Positions 31,246 to 44,405 of a DNA stretch of 64,000 nucleotides are shown here, piece after piece. Every line of letters starts with the position of its first letter. The first letter of the stretch is position 1. Below the pieces are notes generated by a model. That model had not been told where the DNA came from and ran no database searches. It saw nothing but the letters and a program-made list of their open reading frames with translations. The translations under genes were made by a program, and so were the position numbers. This DNA is from Solirubrobacter soli DSM 22325 (GTDB taxonomy: Bacteria > Actinomycetota > Thermoleophilia > Solirubrobacterales > Solirubrobacteraceae): the NCBI RefSeq assembly GCF_000423665.1, contig NZ_AUIK01000028.1, forward strand, positions 1 to 64,000, in the 5' to 3' direction.

Positions 31246-32490
31246 GTGGCGTTGATCGCCCTGCTAATGACGACAACTCCGGCACATGCCGAGGACGTGG
31301 CGCGCTTCGGACTCGGCGACGCGATCCGCGGCCTCGTGGTCGGAAACGACGGCGGCGCGTGGGTCTCGGTCGTGCGTCCCAAGGACATCGCGATCGCCCG
31401 CGTCGCGCCCGGCGCCGCCGTCGTCACGAGCCCGGTGACGACCCCGCTGAGCGCCGCCGCCGCGCTCGGGCCGGACGGCGCGGCGTGGTTCGGGACCGAC
31501 GGCGACAACGTGCTCGTGCGCGCGGACGCCGCCGGCGCGCTGACCTCGCTCGACCTCGGCGACGGCATCGGCTCGGCGTTCGCGACCGGCCCGGACGGGA
31601 CCTTGTGGGTCTCGGGCGTCGAGTCCGACGCGCTCGCGCACGTGACCGCGCAGGGCGTCCTCGCCCGCACGCCGTTCGCCCCCACCGGCTGCGCCCACAA
31701 GCCGCAGCTGGTCGACATGACGCGCGCGCCCGACGGCGCGATGTGGATGAGCGACTGGGCCTGCCCGCGACTCCTGCGCCTCGCCGGCGACGCGGTGCAG
31801 AGCTTCCCGGTGCGCGACGACGAGCTGCCGACCGCGCTCGCCGCGGACCCGGCGGGCGGCGTGTGGTTCACGCAGGACGTCCAGCCGGTGATCGGCCACG
31901 CCGACGTGGGCGGCGCGATCACGCGTGCGCCGTACGACCTGCGCCGCGGCATGCCCGCGGACATCGCCGCCGCGCCCGACGGCAGCGCCTGGTTCACCGT
32001 CGGGACGTGCACGCTCGGGCACGTCACCGGCAAGGCGGTCGCCTTCGTGCCCGCGCCGATCCCCGCTCGCCAACTGGCTTTCGACGCGGCCGGCGCGCTC
32101 TGGCTGGCGAGCCCGGCACGCGTCGTCCGCACGACGACCGGCGAGCTCAACGGCGCCGGCTGCGACGACACGCCTCCGCGGGTGCGCATCCGGCCCGCGA
32201 CCGGCGGGACGATCCGGCTCGCCGCGCTGCGCAAGGGCTTCCGGATCGAGGTGCCCGAGGCGGCACGGATCTCGCTGATGGCCGGCTACGGGACCCGCAC
32301 GCCGCGCCAGCTCGAGCGCACGTCCGACCACCCCCGCCGGTACACATTCCGCGTGCCGAAACTCTGGATCAGCCGCATCGCCGGCCTCGTCCGCGCGGGC
32401 CAGCGCCCGCGGCTGACGCTGTTCGTGGACGCCGTCGACCGCGAGGGGAACGTCGCGACGGTCGGCGGAGAGCTGCATGTTCGCCGCTAG
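31246..32490 (+). CDS. Secreted beta-propeller protein, paralogue 1 (Vgb-like)
   Basis: 414 residues from the GTG at 31246, chosen because it places a signal peptide (MALIALLMTTTPAHA) at the N-terminus. The body has repeated blades of the form PDGxxWxx or PDGAxWF, as in virginiamycin B lyase and NHL/SMP-30 propellers. A C-terminal module after CDDTPPRVRIRP contains GFRIEVPEAARISLMAGYG. The His, Glu and Mg-binding residues needed for Vgb lyase activity are not evident, so I would not call it a lyase. It is the first of three tandem copies; the next starts 14 bases before this stop. Confidence 0.85.
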   Translation: MALIALLMTTTPAHAEDVARFGLGDAIRGLVVGNDGGAWVSVVRPKDIAIARVAPGAAVVTSPVTTPLSAAAALGPDGAAWFGTDGDNVLVRADAAGALTSLDLGDGIGSAFATGPDGTLWVSGVESDALAHVTAQGVLARTPFAPTGCAHKPQLVDMTRAPDGAMWMSDWACPRLLRLAGDAVQSFPVRDDELPTALAADPAGGVWFTQDVQPVIGHADVGGAITRAPYDLRRGMPADIAAAPDGSAWFTVGTCTLGHVTGKAVAFVPAPIPARQLAFDAAGALWLASPARVVRTTTGELNGAGCDDTPPRVRIRPATGGTIRLAALRKGFRIEVPEAARISLMAGYGTRTPRQLERTSDHPRRYTFRVPKLWISRIAGLVRAGQRPRLTLFVDAVDREGNVATVGGELHVRR

Positions 32491-33775
32491 CGCGGCCGCG
32501 CTCGCGCTGGCGGTCTCCGCCCAGCCGGCCGCGCCCGTCGAGGTCGCCCACCTCGGGCTCGGGAGCTCGTTCGGCACGCTCGTCGCCGGGCCCGACGGCG
32601 GTGCCTGGGTGTCGATCGATCGCCTGCTCCTCGGGCTCGCCAGGAACCCGTCGGCGCGGTGGAACGACGCGATCGGTCACGCCACCGCCGGCAACGCGTT
32701 CCGCCAGGTGACGGTCCAGGGGCCGCTGTCGACCGTGTCGGCGGCGGTCGGCCCGGACGGCCAGGCCTGGTTCCCGAACGGCTTGGACCTGTATCGCTCC
32801 GACGCGGCCGGGACCGTGACCCGCAGCCGGCTGAGCGCGGCGGCCGGGTTCCTCGCGGCCAAGGGCCCTGACGGCACGCTCTGGTCGTGGAACGGCTCGT
32901 TCGCGAGCCCGGCGCTGGTACGGATCGACGCCCAGGGCAAGGTCACGGACGCCCCCGTCACGCTGCCGGCCTGCAAGGACCCGACCTTCCTGACCGAGCT
33001 CGCGGCCGCCGCCGACGGCGCGATGTGGACCGCGGACTCCACGTGCAACCGGCTGTTCCGGATCGCTTCGGACGGTGCGGTCTCGACCATCGCGCTCGCG
33101 ACGACGGACCGCCTGGGGAACCTGGCCGCCGACGCGACCGGCGGGATGTGGTTCGGGAATTACGGTGACTCGCCCGGCGTCGGTCACGTCGATGCCGCCG
33201 GCACGCTGAAGCGGTGGCCGCTGCCCGGCGGTCGCCGCGCCTGGGGGATCGCCGTCGCGCCGGACGGTGCCGCGCAGCTCGCGTTCGGGCGCTGCGAGCT
33301 GGGCCGGATCACGCCCGACGGCGTGCTGAGCTTCGGCGAGGCGCCGATCCCGGTGGGCGAGCTCGCCTTCGATCCGCAGGGCGGCCTGTGGCTGGCCAGC
33401 GCGAACCGGCTCGTCCACGCCCCGGCGCCGCCGCTCGCCCGAGGCGCGTGCGACGACAAGCCGCCGAGCGTCCGCCTCTCCCCCGCGCTCCGGCGTACGG
33501 TACGACTCGCCCAACTGCGACGCGGCATCCGGATCAGCGTGCGCGAGCCCGCGGTCATCGGTGCCGCCGGCGACTACGGGGACGACGACCACGACGACCG
33601 GCTGAAGATCGTCCGGTCGGCGCGCGGCGGGACGCTCGTCTTCCGGGTTCCGAAGGCCGTGCTGAGGACCCTCGAGCGCCGCCGCCGGCCCGTGATCAGC
33701 CTCTACGTCGAGGTCACCGATCGCGACGGCAACACCGCCCAGACGATGCGCGAAGAGATCTCGGTCACGCGCTAG
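32477..33775 (+). CDS. Secreted beta-propeller protein, paralogue 2
   Basis: 432 residues with a signal peptide (AASAAALALAVSAQPAAP). It shares the order of the first copy: HLGLGSSFGTLVAGPDGGAWVS at the first blade, repeated PDGxxW blades, then CDDKPPSVRLSPALRRTV and a C-terminal module with RGIRISVREPAVIGAAGDYG. The start ATG overlaps paralogue 1 by 14 bases. Ends in EISVTR, similar to the HVRR/HITR ends of its neighbours. Function unknown. Confidence 0.85.
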   Translation: MFAASAAALALAVSAQPAAPVEVAHLGLGSSFGTLVAGPDGGAWVSIDRLLLGLARNPSARWNDAIGHATAGNAFRQVTVQGPLSTVSAAVGPDGQAWFPNGLDLYRSDAAGTVTRSRLSAAAGFLAAKGPDGTLWSWNGSFASPALVRIDAQGKVTDAPVTLPACKDPTFLTELAAAADGAMWTADSTCNRLFRIASDGAVSTIALATTDRLGNLAADATGGMWFGNYGDSPGVGHVDAAGTLKRWPLPGGRRAWGIAVAPDGAAQLAFGRCELGRITPDGVLSFGEAPIPVGELAFDPQGGLWLASANRLVHAPAPPLARGACDDKPPSVRLSPALRRTVRLAQLRRGIRISVREPAVIGAAGDYGDDDHDDRLKIVRSARGGTLVFRVPKAVLRTLERRRRPVISLYVEVTDRDGNTAQTMREEISVTR

Positions 33776-33792
33776 GAACGTTTTCCCAATCG

Positions 33793-33818
33793 CGGCGACC
33801 GGCCGTTTACGGTCGCCG
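33793..33818 (+). promoter_or_regulatory. Hairpin directly before propeller paralogue 3
   Basis: CGGCGACCG (33793-33801), loop GCCGTTTA, CGGTCGCCG (33810-33818): a 9-bp stem ending three bases before the ATG at 33822. It could end the upstream message or mask the ribosome site. Confidence 0.45.
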
Positions 33819-33821
33819 AGC

Positions 33822-35117
33822 ATGAAAGCGTTAGCAACAGTGGTGGGGCTCGCCGCGCTCACGGCGGCGGCGCCCGCGCAGGCCGGCGTGGTCGCAGAGA
33901 TGAAGCTCGGAAACTCGCTGAGCCAGCTTGTCGCCGGGCCTGACGGCGGTGCCTGGGTCATGATCGACCGCCGCGACGCCGACGACGCCGTCGGGCGCGC
34001 CCAGCCCGATGGGAGCTTCCGGACGGCGTCCACGGACCAAGGAACCCTCGAAGGCGTGCTCGCACCTGACGGCAGCGCGTGGTTTCAGACGATCGACTCA
34101 GGGCTGCTCCGGGCGGACGCTTCCGACACGCTGAGCGTGATCGGCGACGCGAACGTCCGCGATGCGTTCCTGTCCGTGTTCGCGATCGGGCCTGACGGGA
34201 CGATGTGGTCGCCGACCGCCGATCGCGATGGCTTCTGGCACATCGCCACCAACGGCATCGCGACGCGGGTGCCGGGTGGGCTGCCGGACCGCTGCGGCCC
34301 GGACTCGGACTACGCGGACATGACCCGCGCGTCGGATGGCGCGCTCTGGATCTCCGATGACACCTGCCGCCGGCTGATCCGCGTCGCCACGAGCGGAACG
34401 ACCACCGTTCCCCTCGCGGTCGAGCCCGAGCACCTGGCGGCGGACGGCGCGGGCGGCGTGTGGGTGACGAACGAGTTCCTCGACGACGACCGCGTCGAGC
34501 ACGTCGACGTCGCGGGCAACGTCCGCGCGTTCGATGTCGACAACAACCGCTATACCACCGACGACGTGGCGGTCGCGCCCGACGGGGCCGCGTGGTTCGC
34601 GACCGACGCCTGCCGGCTCCTGCGGATCACGCCCGCGGGTGAGACGAGCACGGTCCCCGCCTCCGTCCCGGCCCGGGAGCTCGCCTTCGATCCCGGCGGC
34701 GGCCTGTGGCTCGCGAGCCGGGCGCGGCTCGCCCACATCGCCGCGGGCGAGGCCCCCGCCACCTGCGACGACAAGCCGCCGTCGGTGCGTATCGACCAGG
34801 TCCGCGACGGCGCGCACGTGAGCTTGCGCCGGCTGCGCCGCGGATTCGCGATCACCGTGCGCGAGCCGGCCACCATCGGCGCTCTGGCCTTCTACCGCGG
34901 CACCGGCGGCAAGGACAGGGCCGGGTTCTTCCTCGACAAGACGATCCGGGGGCCGCGCGGCGGGACCGCCCGCTACCGGGTCCCGGCCGCGCAGCTGCGC
35001 CGGTTCTCACGCGCGCTCGCCGCCGGACGCAAGCCCACGCTGTCCCTGTCGGCGATCGCGAGCGACGCCGAGGACAACACCGACGTCGCCACGGTCGACG
35101 TTCACATCACCCGCTAG
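33822..35117 (+). CDS. Secreted beta-propeller protein, paralogue 3
   Basis: 431 residues with signal peptide MKALATVVGLAALTAAAPAQA. It starts KLGNSLSQLVAGPDGGAWVMID, close to paralogue 2, and carries the same blades and the CDDKPPSVRIDQ / RGFAITVREPATIGALAF C-terminal module. The base composition and third-position usage look like the backbone, so an old duplication rather than recent import is likely. Its TAG stop shares the CTAG tetramer with the stop of the convergent SMP-30 gene. Confidence 0.85.
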   Translation: MKALATVVGLAALTAAAPAQAGVVAEMKLGNSLSQLVAGPDGGAWVMIDRRDADDAVGRAQPDGSFRTASTDQGTLEGVLAPDGSAWFQTIDSGLLRADASDTLSVIGDANVRDAFLSVFAIGPDGTMWSPTADRDGFWHIATNGIATRVPGGLPDRCGPDSDYADMTRASDGALWISDDTCRRLIRVATSGTTTVPLAVEPEHLAADGAGGVWVTNEFLDDDRVEHVDVAGNVRAFDVDNNRYTTDDVAVAPDGAAWFATDACRLLRITPAGETSTVPASVPARELAFDPGGGLWLASRARLAHIAAGEAPATCDDKPPSVRIDQVRDGAHVSLRRLRRGFAITVREPATIGALAFYRGTGGKDRAGFFLDKTIRGPRGGTARYRVPAAQLRRFSRALAAGRKPTLSLSAIASDAEDNTDVATVDVHITR

Positions 35118-36070
35118 AAGGCGTCGATGGCCACGATCCGGTCCTCGGCCACGGCCGCCGTCGCGGGGAAGCCGAACTTGGAGTCGACCGCCAGCAGCGT
35201 CCTCCCGACGGGCTTGGCGGTCGTGAAGGTGCGGTCGGCCGGGGTCGGCATGACCTTCACGACCCGCCCGTGCTCGAAGCGCCGGCCGAGTTGGAGCTTG
35301 GAGATCTGGCGAGAGAAGTTCTGGACGACGTAGAGGGTGTGGCCGCGCAGGACGATCCCGTCGGCGTTGATCACGTTGGCTCCGCCGAGATCGACCTGGC
35401 TGATCCGGCGCGTCCAGAGGTCGATCCGCCACAGCTGCCCCGTCGTCCCCTGCGTCGTGAGCAGGTAGCGGCCGTTGGGTGTGATCGTGATCCCGCCGAG
35501 GTCGAAGTCGGTCAGCGGCGGCGTGTACGCGATCGTGCCCGAGACGTCCAGGAAGCGATCGATTCGCCACTTCCCGTGCGGCTGCGAGACGCGCCAGATG
35601 ACCGGCAGCGAGGAGTCGGTCACGTAGGTTGCACCACTGCCTCGCCCAGAGGGCTCGTCACCGCTTCGCTCGGGCCCGATCCAGACGTCGTTGAGGTAGG
35701 ACCCCGCGGCGCCGGTCGGCAACTCGGCGAGCAGCGTGCCGCGACGGTCGAAGACGCGCACCTCACCCGCCGGACCGCCGGCGACGAACACGCGCCCGAA
35801 GCGGTCGACATCGATCCCGCGACCGTCGTTGGACGCGCTCGGCGGCTGCCAGACCTCGAGCTTGCGGTCGCGGGCGAACAGGTTGCCGCGATAGATCGTC
35901 CCGCTCTGGTTGGTCGCGGAGACGTAGAAGACCCCGGCGTGCTCGTCGACGCCGATCCCCTCGATGTACACGCCCGCCTGCGGCAGGTCGTAGTCGCGGT
36001 CGCGCGCCTGCGCGCTCGCGGCAGGGGCGAGCAGCGCCATCGCGGCGAGCAGAACTCTCATCTTGCGCAT
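35114..36070 (-). CDS. SMP-30/gluconolactonase-like secreted beta-propeller
   Basis: 318 residues with a signal peptide (LLAAMALLAPAASAQA). Blades show YIEGIGVDEHAGVFYVSAT, GRGIDVDRFGRVFVAGG and GGITITPNGRYLLTTQGT, as in SMP-30/LRE proteins of actinobacteria. A calcium-dependent lactonase role is possible, but the usual catalytic Asp/Asn set cannot be confirmed by eye. It lies 17 bases downstream of gmk on the same strand and may be cotranscribed with mihF-gmk. Confidence 0.85.
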   Translation of the reverse strand: MRKMRVLLAAMALLAPAASAQARDRDYDLPQAGVYIEGIGVDEHAGVFYVSATNQSGTIYRGNLFARDRKLEVWQPPSASNDGRGIDVDRFGRVFVAGGPAGEVRVFDRRGTLLAELPTGAAGSYLNDVWIGPERSGDEPSGRGSGATYVTDSSLPVIWRVSQPHGKWRIDRFLDVSGTIAYTPPLTDFDLGGITITPNGRYLLTTQGTTGQLWRIDLWTRRISQVDLGGANVINADGIVLRGHTLYVVQNFSRQISKLQLGRRFEHGRVVKVMPTPADRTFTTAKPVGRTLLAVDSKFGFPATAAVAEDRIVAIDAF

Positions 36071-36087
36071 GGCCGCCCTACGCAGCG

Positions 36088-36645
36088 TCAGCGCGAGGCG
36101 TTCAACACGATCTGCTCGAGCTCGGACGCGGCGCGCGCGAGGTCGTCGTTGAGGACGATGTGCGGGAACTCGTCCTGCGCGGCGAGCTCGGACTTGGCGA
36201 CCGCCATCCGCGCGTCGATCTGCTCGGGGGTCTCGTGACCGCGGCCGACGAGGCGCAGCCGCAGCGTGTCCTCGCTCGGCGGGGCGATGAAGATCCGGAC
36301 CGCGTCCGGCATCGTGTCCGCGACCTGGCGCGCGCCCTGGACCTCGATCTCGAGCACGACCGACGCGCCGGTCGCCGTCCGCTTCTCGAGCTCGGAACGC
36401 AACGTCCCGTAGCGCCGGCCGGAGTAGCCCGCGTGCTCGAGGAAGTCTCCCTCGATGACGCGGCGATCGAACTCGGCGTCATCGAGGAAGTGGTAGTGCA
36501 CGCCGTTCTCCTCCCCCGGGCGCGGGTCGCGCGTGGTGGCGGAGACGGCGAGTTCCAGCGCAGGAACGCGTTCGAGCAGCGTGCGGATCAGCGTGCCCTT
36601 GCCGACCCCGGAGGGGCCGGTGATGACGAAGACCTTTCCGGGCAC
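36088..36645 (-). CDS. gmk: Guanylate kinase
   Basis: 185 residues. P-loop FVITGPSGVGKGTLIRTLL, GMP-binding AVSATTRDPRPGEENGVHYHF, and VVLEIEVQGARQV. Phosphorylates GMP to GDP. It follows mihF by four bases, the standard actinobacterial order; rpoZ, normally next, has been displaced by the propeller block. Confidence 0.97.
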   Translation of the reverse strand: MPGKVFVITGPSGVGKGTLIRTLLERVPALELAVSATTRDPRPGEENGVHYHFLDDAEFDRRVIEGDFLEHAGYSGRRYGTLRSELEKRTATGASVVLEIEVQGARQVADTMPDAVRIFIAPPSEDTLRLRLVGRGHETPEQIDARMAVAKSELAAQDEFPHIVLNDDLARAASELEQIVLNASR

Positions 36646-36649
36646 TGCC

Positions 36650-36994
36650 CTAGCGTCGGAGCATTGAGACGAGCTCAGTGCGCTGACGCGGCGACAGGCC
36701 GCCGATGGTCTTCGAGGGCGAGATACGGCAGAGCTGCAAGACCTTGTTCACCTTCACGCGCCCGTACTTGGGAACGGCCAGCAGCAGGTCGAAGACCTTG
36801 GCTGAATGGACGTACTCGGGCGGCTCCAGCAGCAGGTCATGGATGCTGACCTTGCCGGCCTTGAGGTCACGCTTGAGCGTCGCGCGCTTGGTCCTGATCT
36901 CGTTCGCGCGCTGGAGCGCCTCCATGCGCTGGACGAGGGAACGCTCAGGGGCAGCCGTGGTGGGCTTGGCGGGCGTCTTCGTCGCTGGCGGCAT
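36650..36994 (-). CDS. mihF: Integration host factor, actinobacterial type
   Basis: 114 residues. A Pro/Thr/Lys-rich start (MPPATKTPAKPTTAAPE) is followed by the mIHF core: RSLVQRMEALQRANEIRTKRA, KVSIHDLLLEPPEYVHSAKVFDLL and VNKVLQLCRISPSKTIGGLS. It is an H2TH-like DNA-bending nucleoid protein. ATG at 36994 is preferred since the longer in-frame extension runs into the promoter. mIHF is restricted to Actinobacteria, which supports the taxonomic reading. Confidence 0.95.
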   Translation of the reverse strand: MPPATKTPAKPTTAAPERSLVQRMEALQRANEIRTKRATLKRDLKAGKVSIHDLLLEPPEYVHSAKVFDLLLAVPKYGRVKVNKVLQLCRISPSKTIGGLSPRQRTELVSMLRR

Positions 36995-37044
36995 GGGCGG
37001 CGAGTCTACAGCGCTCGGAGCCTCCGACAAGGGGCTGGGTAGGT

Positions 37045-37074
37045 AATTCACCTTGACCTGAAGTTGAGGTTCAA
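37045..37074 (-). promoter_or_regulatory. Possible mihF promoter with an internal near-palindrome
   Basis: On the minus strand TTGAAC (37074-37069) stands 18 bases before TGAATT (37050-37045). The spacer contains CCTCAACTTCAGG, a 13-base near-perfect palindrome. The -35 is good and the -10 is poor. Confidence 0.35.
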
Positions 37075-37128
37075 TGCTGATCATGGGTGTCGAAAGATTG
37101 CCCGCGGTTTGCAGGACTTTTGGACGCA

Positions 37129-38004
37129 TTATCTGGACAGTGCTGAGTGTCCAGGGTGAAGTGTTGACAACTCGTTTCGCACGCGCGCACCAGCGAGCGG
37201 ATCCCGGAAGGATTCGCTTCCCACGGCAACCAGATCTGCGCCCGCACGCAGGAGGTCGTTGGCGTGACGGCCGCACTGTATCCCACCCATCCCGACGATG
37301 GGGATTCGAACGCGCCCCCTTACCTCAGAAACCTGTGCAAGGGCCACCGCTCGCACCGCCGGACCGGACACGCCACCTGTTCTTCCGCCTAGCCACGGTT
37401 CCCCGGGGCGATGCGGATGCGGCGCCATCCCGCGCAGCGTGTTGATCAATGAGACGGCGTCCGCCCCATGCTGCTCGGCGGCCGCCGCGACGTCTGCGGG
37501 AGACGCCGTATTCGGCGTCAGCTTGACGATCAAAGGTTTGGTCGATCGCGAGCGCACCGCGTCCAGCAGGGCCGCGACCTCGCCCGGGTCGGCGCCGAAC
37601 ATGAGCCCGGTCTTGACGTTCGGGCACGAGACGTTGAGCTCCAGCGCGGTCACCTCGTCGCGCTCACCCACCCGTTCGACCAGTTCTGCGACCTCGGCGT
37701 GCGCGCCGCCCATCACGTTCACGATCAGCGGCACCGGTAGCTCCGCGAGCTGCGGCAAGTCCTGTTGCAGAAAGCCGTCCAGCCCCTTGTTCGGGAGCCC
37801 GATCGAGTTCAACAGGCCACCGGGCAGCTCGTAGAGCCGCGGCGGCGGGTTGCCCTGCCGCGGCGCGAGCGTGACGGTCTTGGTCACGAACGCGGCGAAG
37901 GGGAAGTTGCGCAGCAGCGCGTCGCCGAACGCGCGCCGGGCGGCGATGGCGTCGAAGGTGCCGGACGCGTTGATGACGGGGTCCGCGAGTCCCAAGAACG
38001 TCAC
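37129..38004 (-). CDS. pyrD: Dihydroorotate dehydrogenase B, catalytic subunit
   Basis: 291 residues, class 1B. FMN-barrel signatures: NPVINASGTF-like DPVINASGTFDAI at the start, LNSIGLPNKG, catalytic Cys in ELNVSCPNVKTG, and IPIVGMGGIQCGRHANDLL. It oxidises dihydroorotate and passes electrons to PyrK. The GTG start at 38004 overlaps the stop of a 22-codon ORF. It is the last gene of the pyr operon. Confidence 0.96.
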   Translation of the reverse strand: MTFLGLADPVINASGTFDAIAARRAFGDALLRNFPFAAFVTKTVTLAPRQGNPPPRLYELPGGLLNSIGLPNKGLDGFLQQDLPQLAELPVPLIVNVMGGAHAEVAELVERVGERDEVTALELNVSCPNVKTGLMFGADPGEVAALLDAVRSRSTKPLIVKLTPNTASPADVAAAAEQHGADAVSLINTLRGMAPHPHRPGEPWLGGRTGGVSGPAVRAVALAQVSEVRGRVRIPIVGMGGIQCGRHANDLLRAGADLVAVGSESFRDPLAGARVRNELSTLHPGHSALSR

Positions 38005-38069
38005 GGAATCAGCGCCTCGAGGTCGGATGATCGGGGTGGGGCGGTGGGGATGTGCTGCCTCGGTGTCAT
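38001..38069 (-). CDS. 22-codon ORF bridging pyrK and pyrD
   Basis: ATG at 38069 overlaps the pyrK stop (ATGA), and its TGA at 38001-38003 overlaps the pyrD GTG (GTGA). It reads MTPRQHIPTAPPRSSDLEAL and ends in IP. A chain of two perfect 4-base overlaps filling an otherwise 61-base gap suggests it keeps ribosomes moving into pyrD. The product may be irrelevant. Confidence 0.45.
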   Translation of the reverse strand: MTPRQHIPTAPPRSSDLEALIP

Positions 38070-38844
38070 GGATGCGTCACCGCAACCAGGCTTGACGCAT
38101 CGAGAACCGGTCCATCGACGCACAGCCGGACATAGCCCTCCTTCGTGGCGACCACGCAGCCGAAGCATGCGCCGTACCCACACGCCATCCCGGACTCGAG
38201 CGCGAGCTGAGCCGGGACGTCGTGCTCGGCGCAGATCGCTCGCACGGCTTCCAACATCCCAGGAGGACCGCAGGAATACACCTCAATATGCGACGACCGC
38301 CCAATTTCCGCCAAAAGCAGGTCAGTGACGGGACCTTTGTGCCCCACGCTGCCGTCGTCGGTCGCCACGCGGGCGTCGCGCAGCAGTGACGCGCCGGCCG
38401 CGTGATCGGCGTCGCGAAAGCCCAGCAACGCCGGAGCGCCCGTCGCGTCCTGCCAGATGGCCAGCGGCGCGGTGCCGACGCCGCCGCCGACCAACAGCGG
38501 CGCGCGGCCGTCGCGCGGCGGCGCGAATCCGATCCCGAACGGGCCGGCGATCCACAGCCCGGCACCGGCACGAAGCTCACCCAGTCGGGTCGTCCCGGGG
38601 CCGACGGCCTCGAGCATGAACTCCAACCGGCCGGCCGACCGCCGCATGACGCTGAACGCGCGCGGCAGGAACGGCCGCTCGTCGGTCCCGCCGCCCCAGC
38701 GCTCGGCGGCGGTGAGCATGTAGAACTGGCCCGGATCGGGATCTGGGCCGTCCGCGTCGTCGGCGACGAGGATGTCGTAGGCGCCGACGCGGCGGTACTC
38801 GACGACCTCGCTCAGCCGGCGCCCCAACGGCGCGAGCGTCCGCG

Positions 38845-38848
<4 letters not shown>
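38066..38848 (-). CDS. pyrK: Dihydroorotate dehydrogenase B, electron-transfer subunit
   Basis: 260 residues of the ferredoxin-reductase family. FAD-binding RAFSVMRR, NAD-binding GGGVGTAPLAIW and SCGPPGML, and the 2Fe-2S cysteines in GMACGYGACFGCVV plus RLCVDGP. It transfers electrons from PyrD to NAD+. ATG at 38848 overlaps the carB stop by ATGA. Confidence 0.95.
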
Positions 38849-41902
<3,054 letters not shown>

Positions 41903-41910
<8 letters not shown>

Positions 41911-42997
41911 GCGTGGCGAAGAGGTCGATGAACTCGTCGAAGAGCCCGAGGGAGTCGTTGGGGCCGGGGCCCGCCTCGGGGTGGTACTGGACGCAGCCGG
42001 CGGGGACGTCGAGCAGGCGGATTCCCTCGATCGTGTTGTCGTAGAGGTTCACGTGGGTCAGCTGGGCCGCGCCCAGCTCGGACTCGATGATCTCGCCGGG
42101 CGTGCCGGCGACCGCGAAGCCGTGGTTCTGGCTGGTGATCGCGATCCGGCCGGTCCGCAGGTCCTTGACCGGGTGGTTGGCGCCGCGGTGGCCGAACGGG
42201 AGCTTGAACGTCTCCAGCCCGGCGGCGCGGGACAGCAGCTGGTGGCCGAGGCAGATCCCGAAGACCGGCTTGGTGGTCAGCAGCGTGCGGATGTTCTCCA
42301 CGATGTAGTCCAGCGCCGCGGGGTCGCCGGGGCCGGGGACCAGGAAGAAGCCGTCGGGGTCGCGCGCCAGCAGCTCCTCGGCCGTGCTCGTGCACGGGAG
42401 GATCTCCAGCGTCGCGCCGCGGGAGGTGAAGTTGCGGATGATGCTTCGCTTGATGCCGGTGTCGAGGGCGACGATCCTCGGGCCGCCTGCGCCTGCGTAT
42501 ACGCGGGGTTCGGGCGTCGTGACCTCGCGGGCGAGGTCGCGGCCGACCATGCTCGGCTCGGCGGCGATCCGGTCGCGGGCCTCGGACTCGCTCACGTCGG
42601 CGGAGAAGATCCCGCCCCGCATCGAGCCCGCGGTGCGGATGTGGCGGACCAGCGCCCGCGTGTCCACGCCCGCGATCCCGGGGACGCCGTTGTCGCGCAA
42701 CCAGCTCAGCCAGCCCTGCTCGGCGCCGGGCGCGTCGTCGTAGTCGACCGCGGAGCGCATGATCGCGCCCGCCGCGTGGATGCGGTCGGACTCCATCGCG
42801 GCTTCGCTCACGCCGTAGTTGCCGACGTGCGCGGTCGTGAACGTGATCAGCTGGCGCGCGAAGCTCGGGTCGGTCATCGACTCCTGGTAGCCCGACATGC
42901 CGGTCGTGAAGACGACCTCGCCGGTCACCGAGCCGTGCGCGCCGACCGCCTCGCCGTCGAAGCGCGTGCCGTCTTCGAGGAGGACGTACGCAGTCAT
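41903..42997 (-). CDS. carA: Carbamoyl-phosphate synthase small chain
   Basis: 364 residues. N-terminal YVLLEDGTRFDGEAVG and FTTGMSGYQESMTDPS. The class I glutamine amidotransferase has the nucleophile in VFGICLGHQLLSRA and the His-Glu pair in QYHPEAGPGPND. It supplies ammonia to CarB. The ATG at 42997 is 83 bases downstream of pyrC. Confidence 0.98.
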
Positions 42998-43079
42998 GAG
43001 GCCTCCACGGACGACAGCGGGCGGCGGAAGCGAGCCGCTAGGCGAGGTTCCGCCAGCGGATGCGAGCGCGCAGCGCGAG

Positions 43080-44402
<1,323 letters not shown>

Positions 44403-44405
44403 GCC

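Noticed and set aside
33776..33810. ECF promoter (GGAAC then CGTT) before propeller 3
   Set aside because: The spacing of about 23 bases is too long for ECF promoters.
37051..37086. MerR/SoxR-type promoter on the plus strand (TTGACC then a palindrome)
   Set aside because: The palindrome is about three bases shorter than such sites and no plus-strand gene follows.
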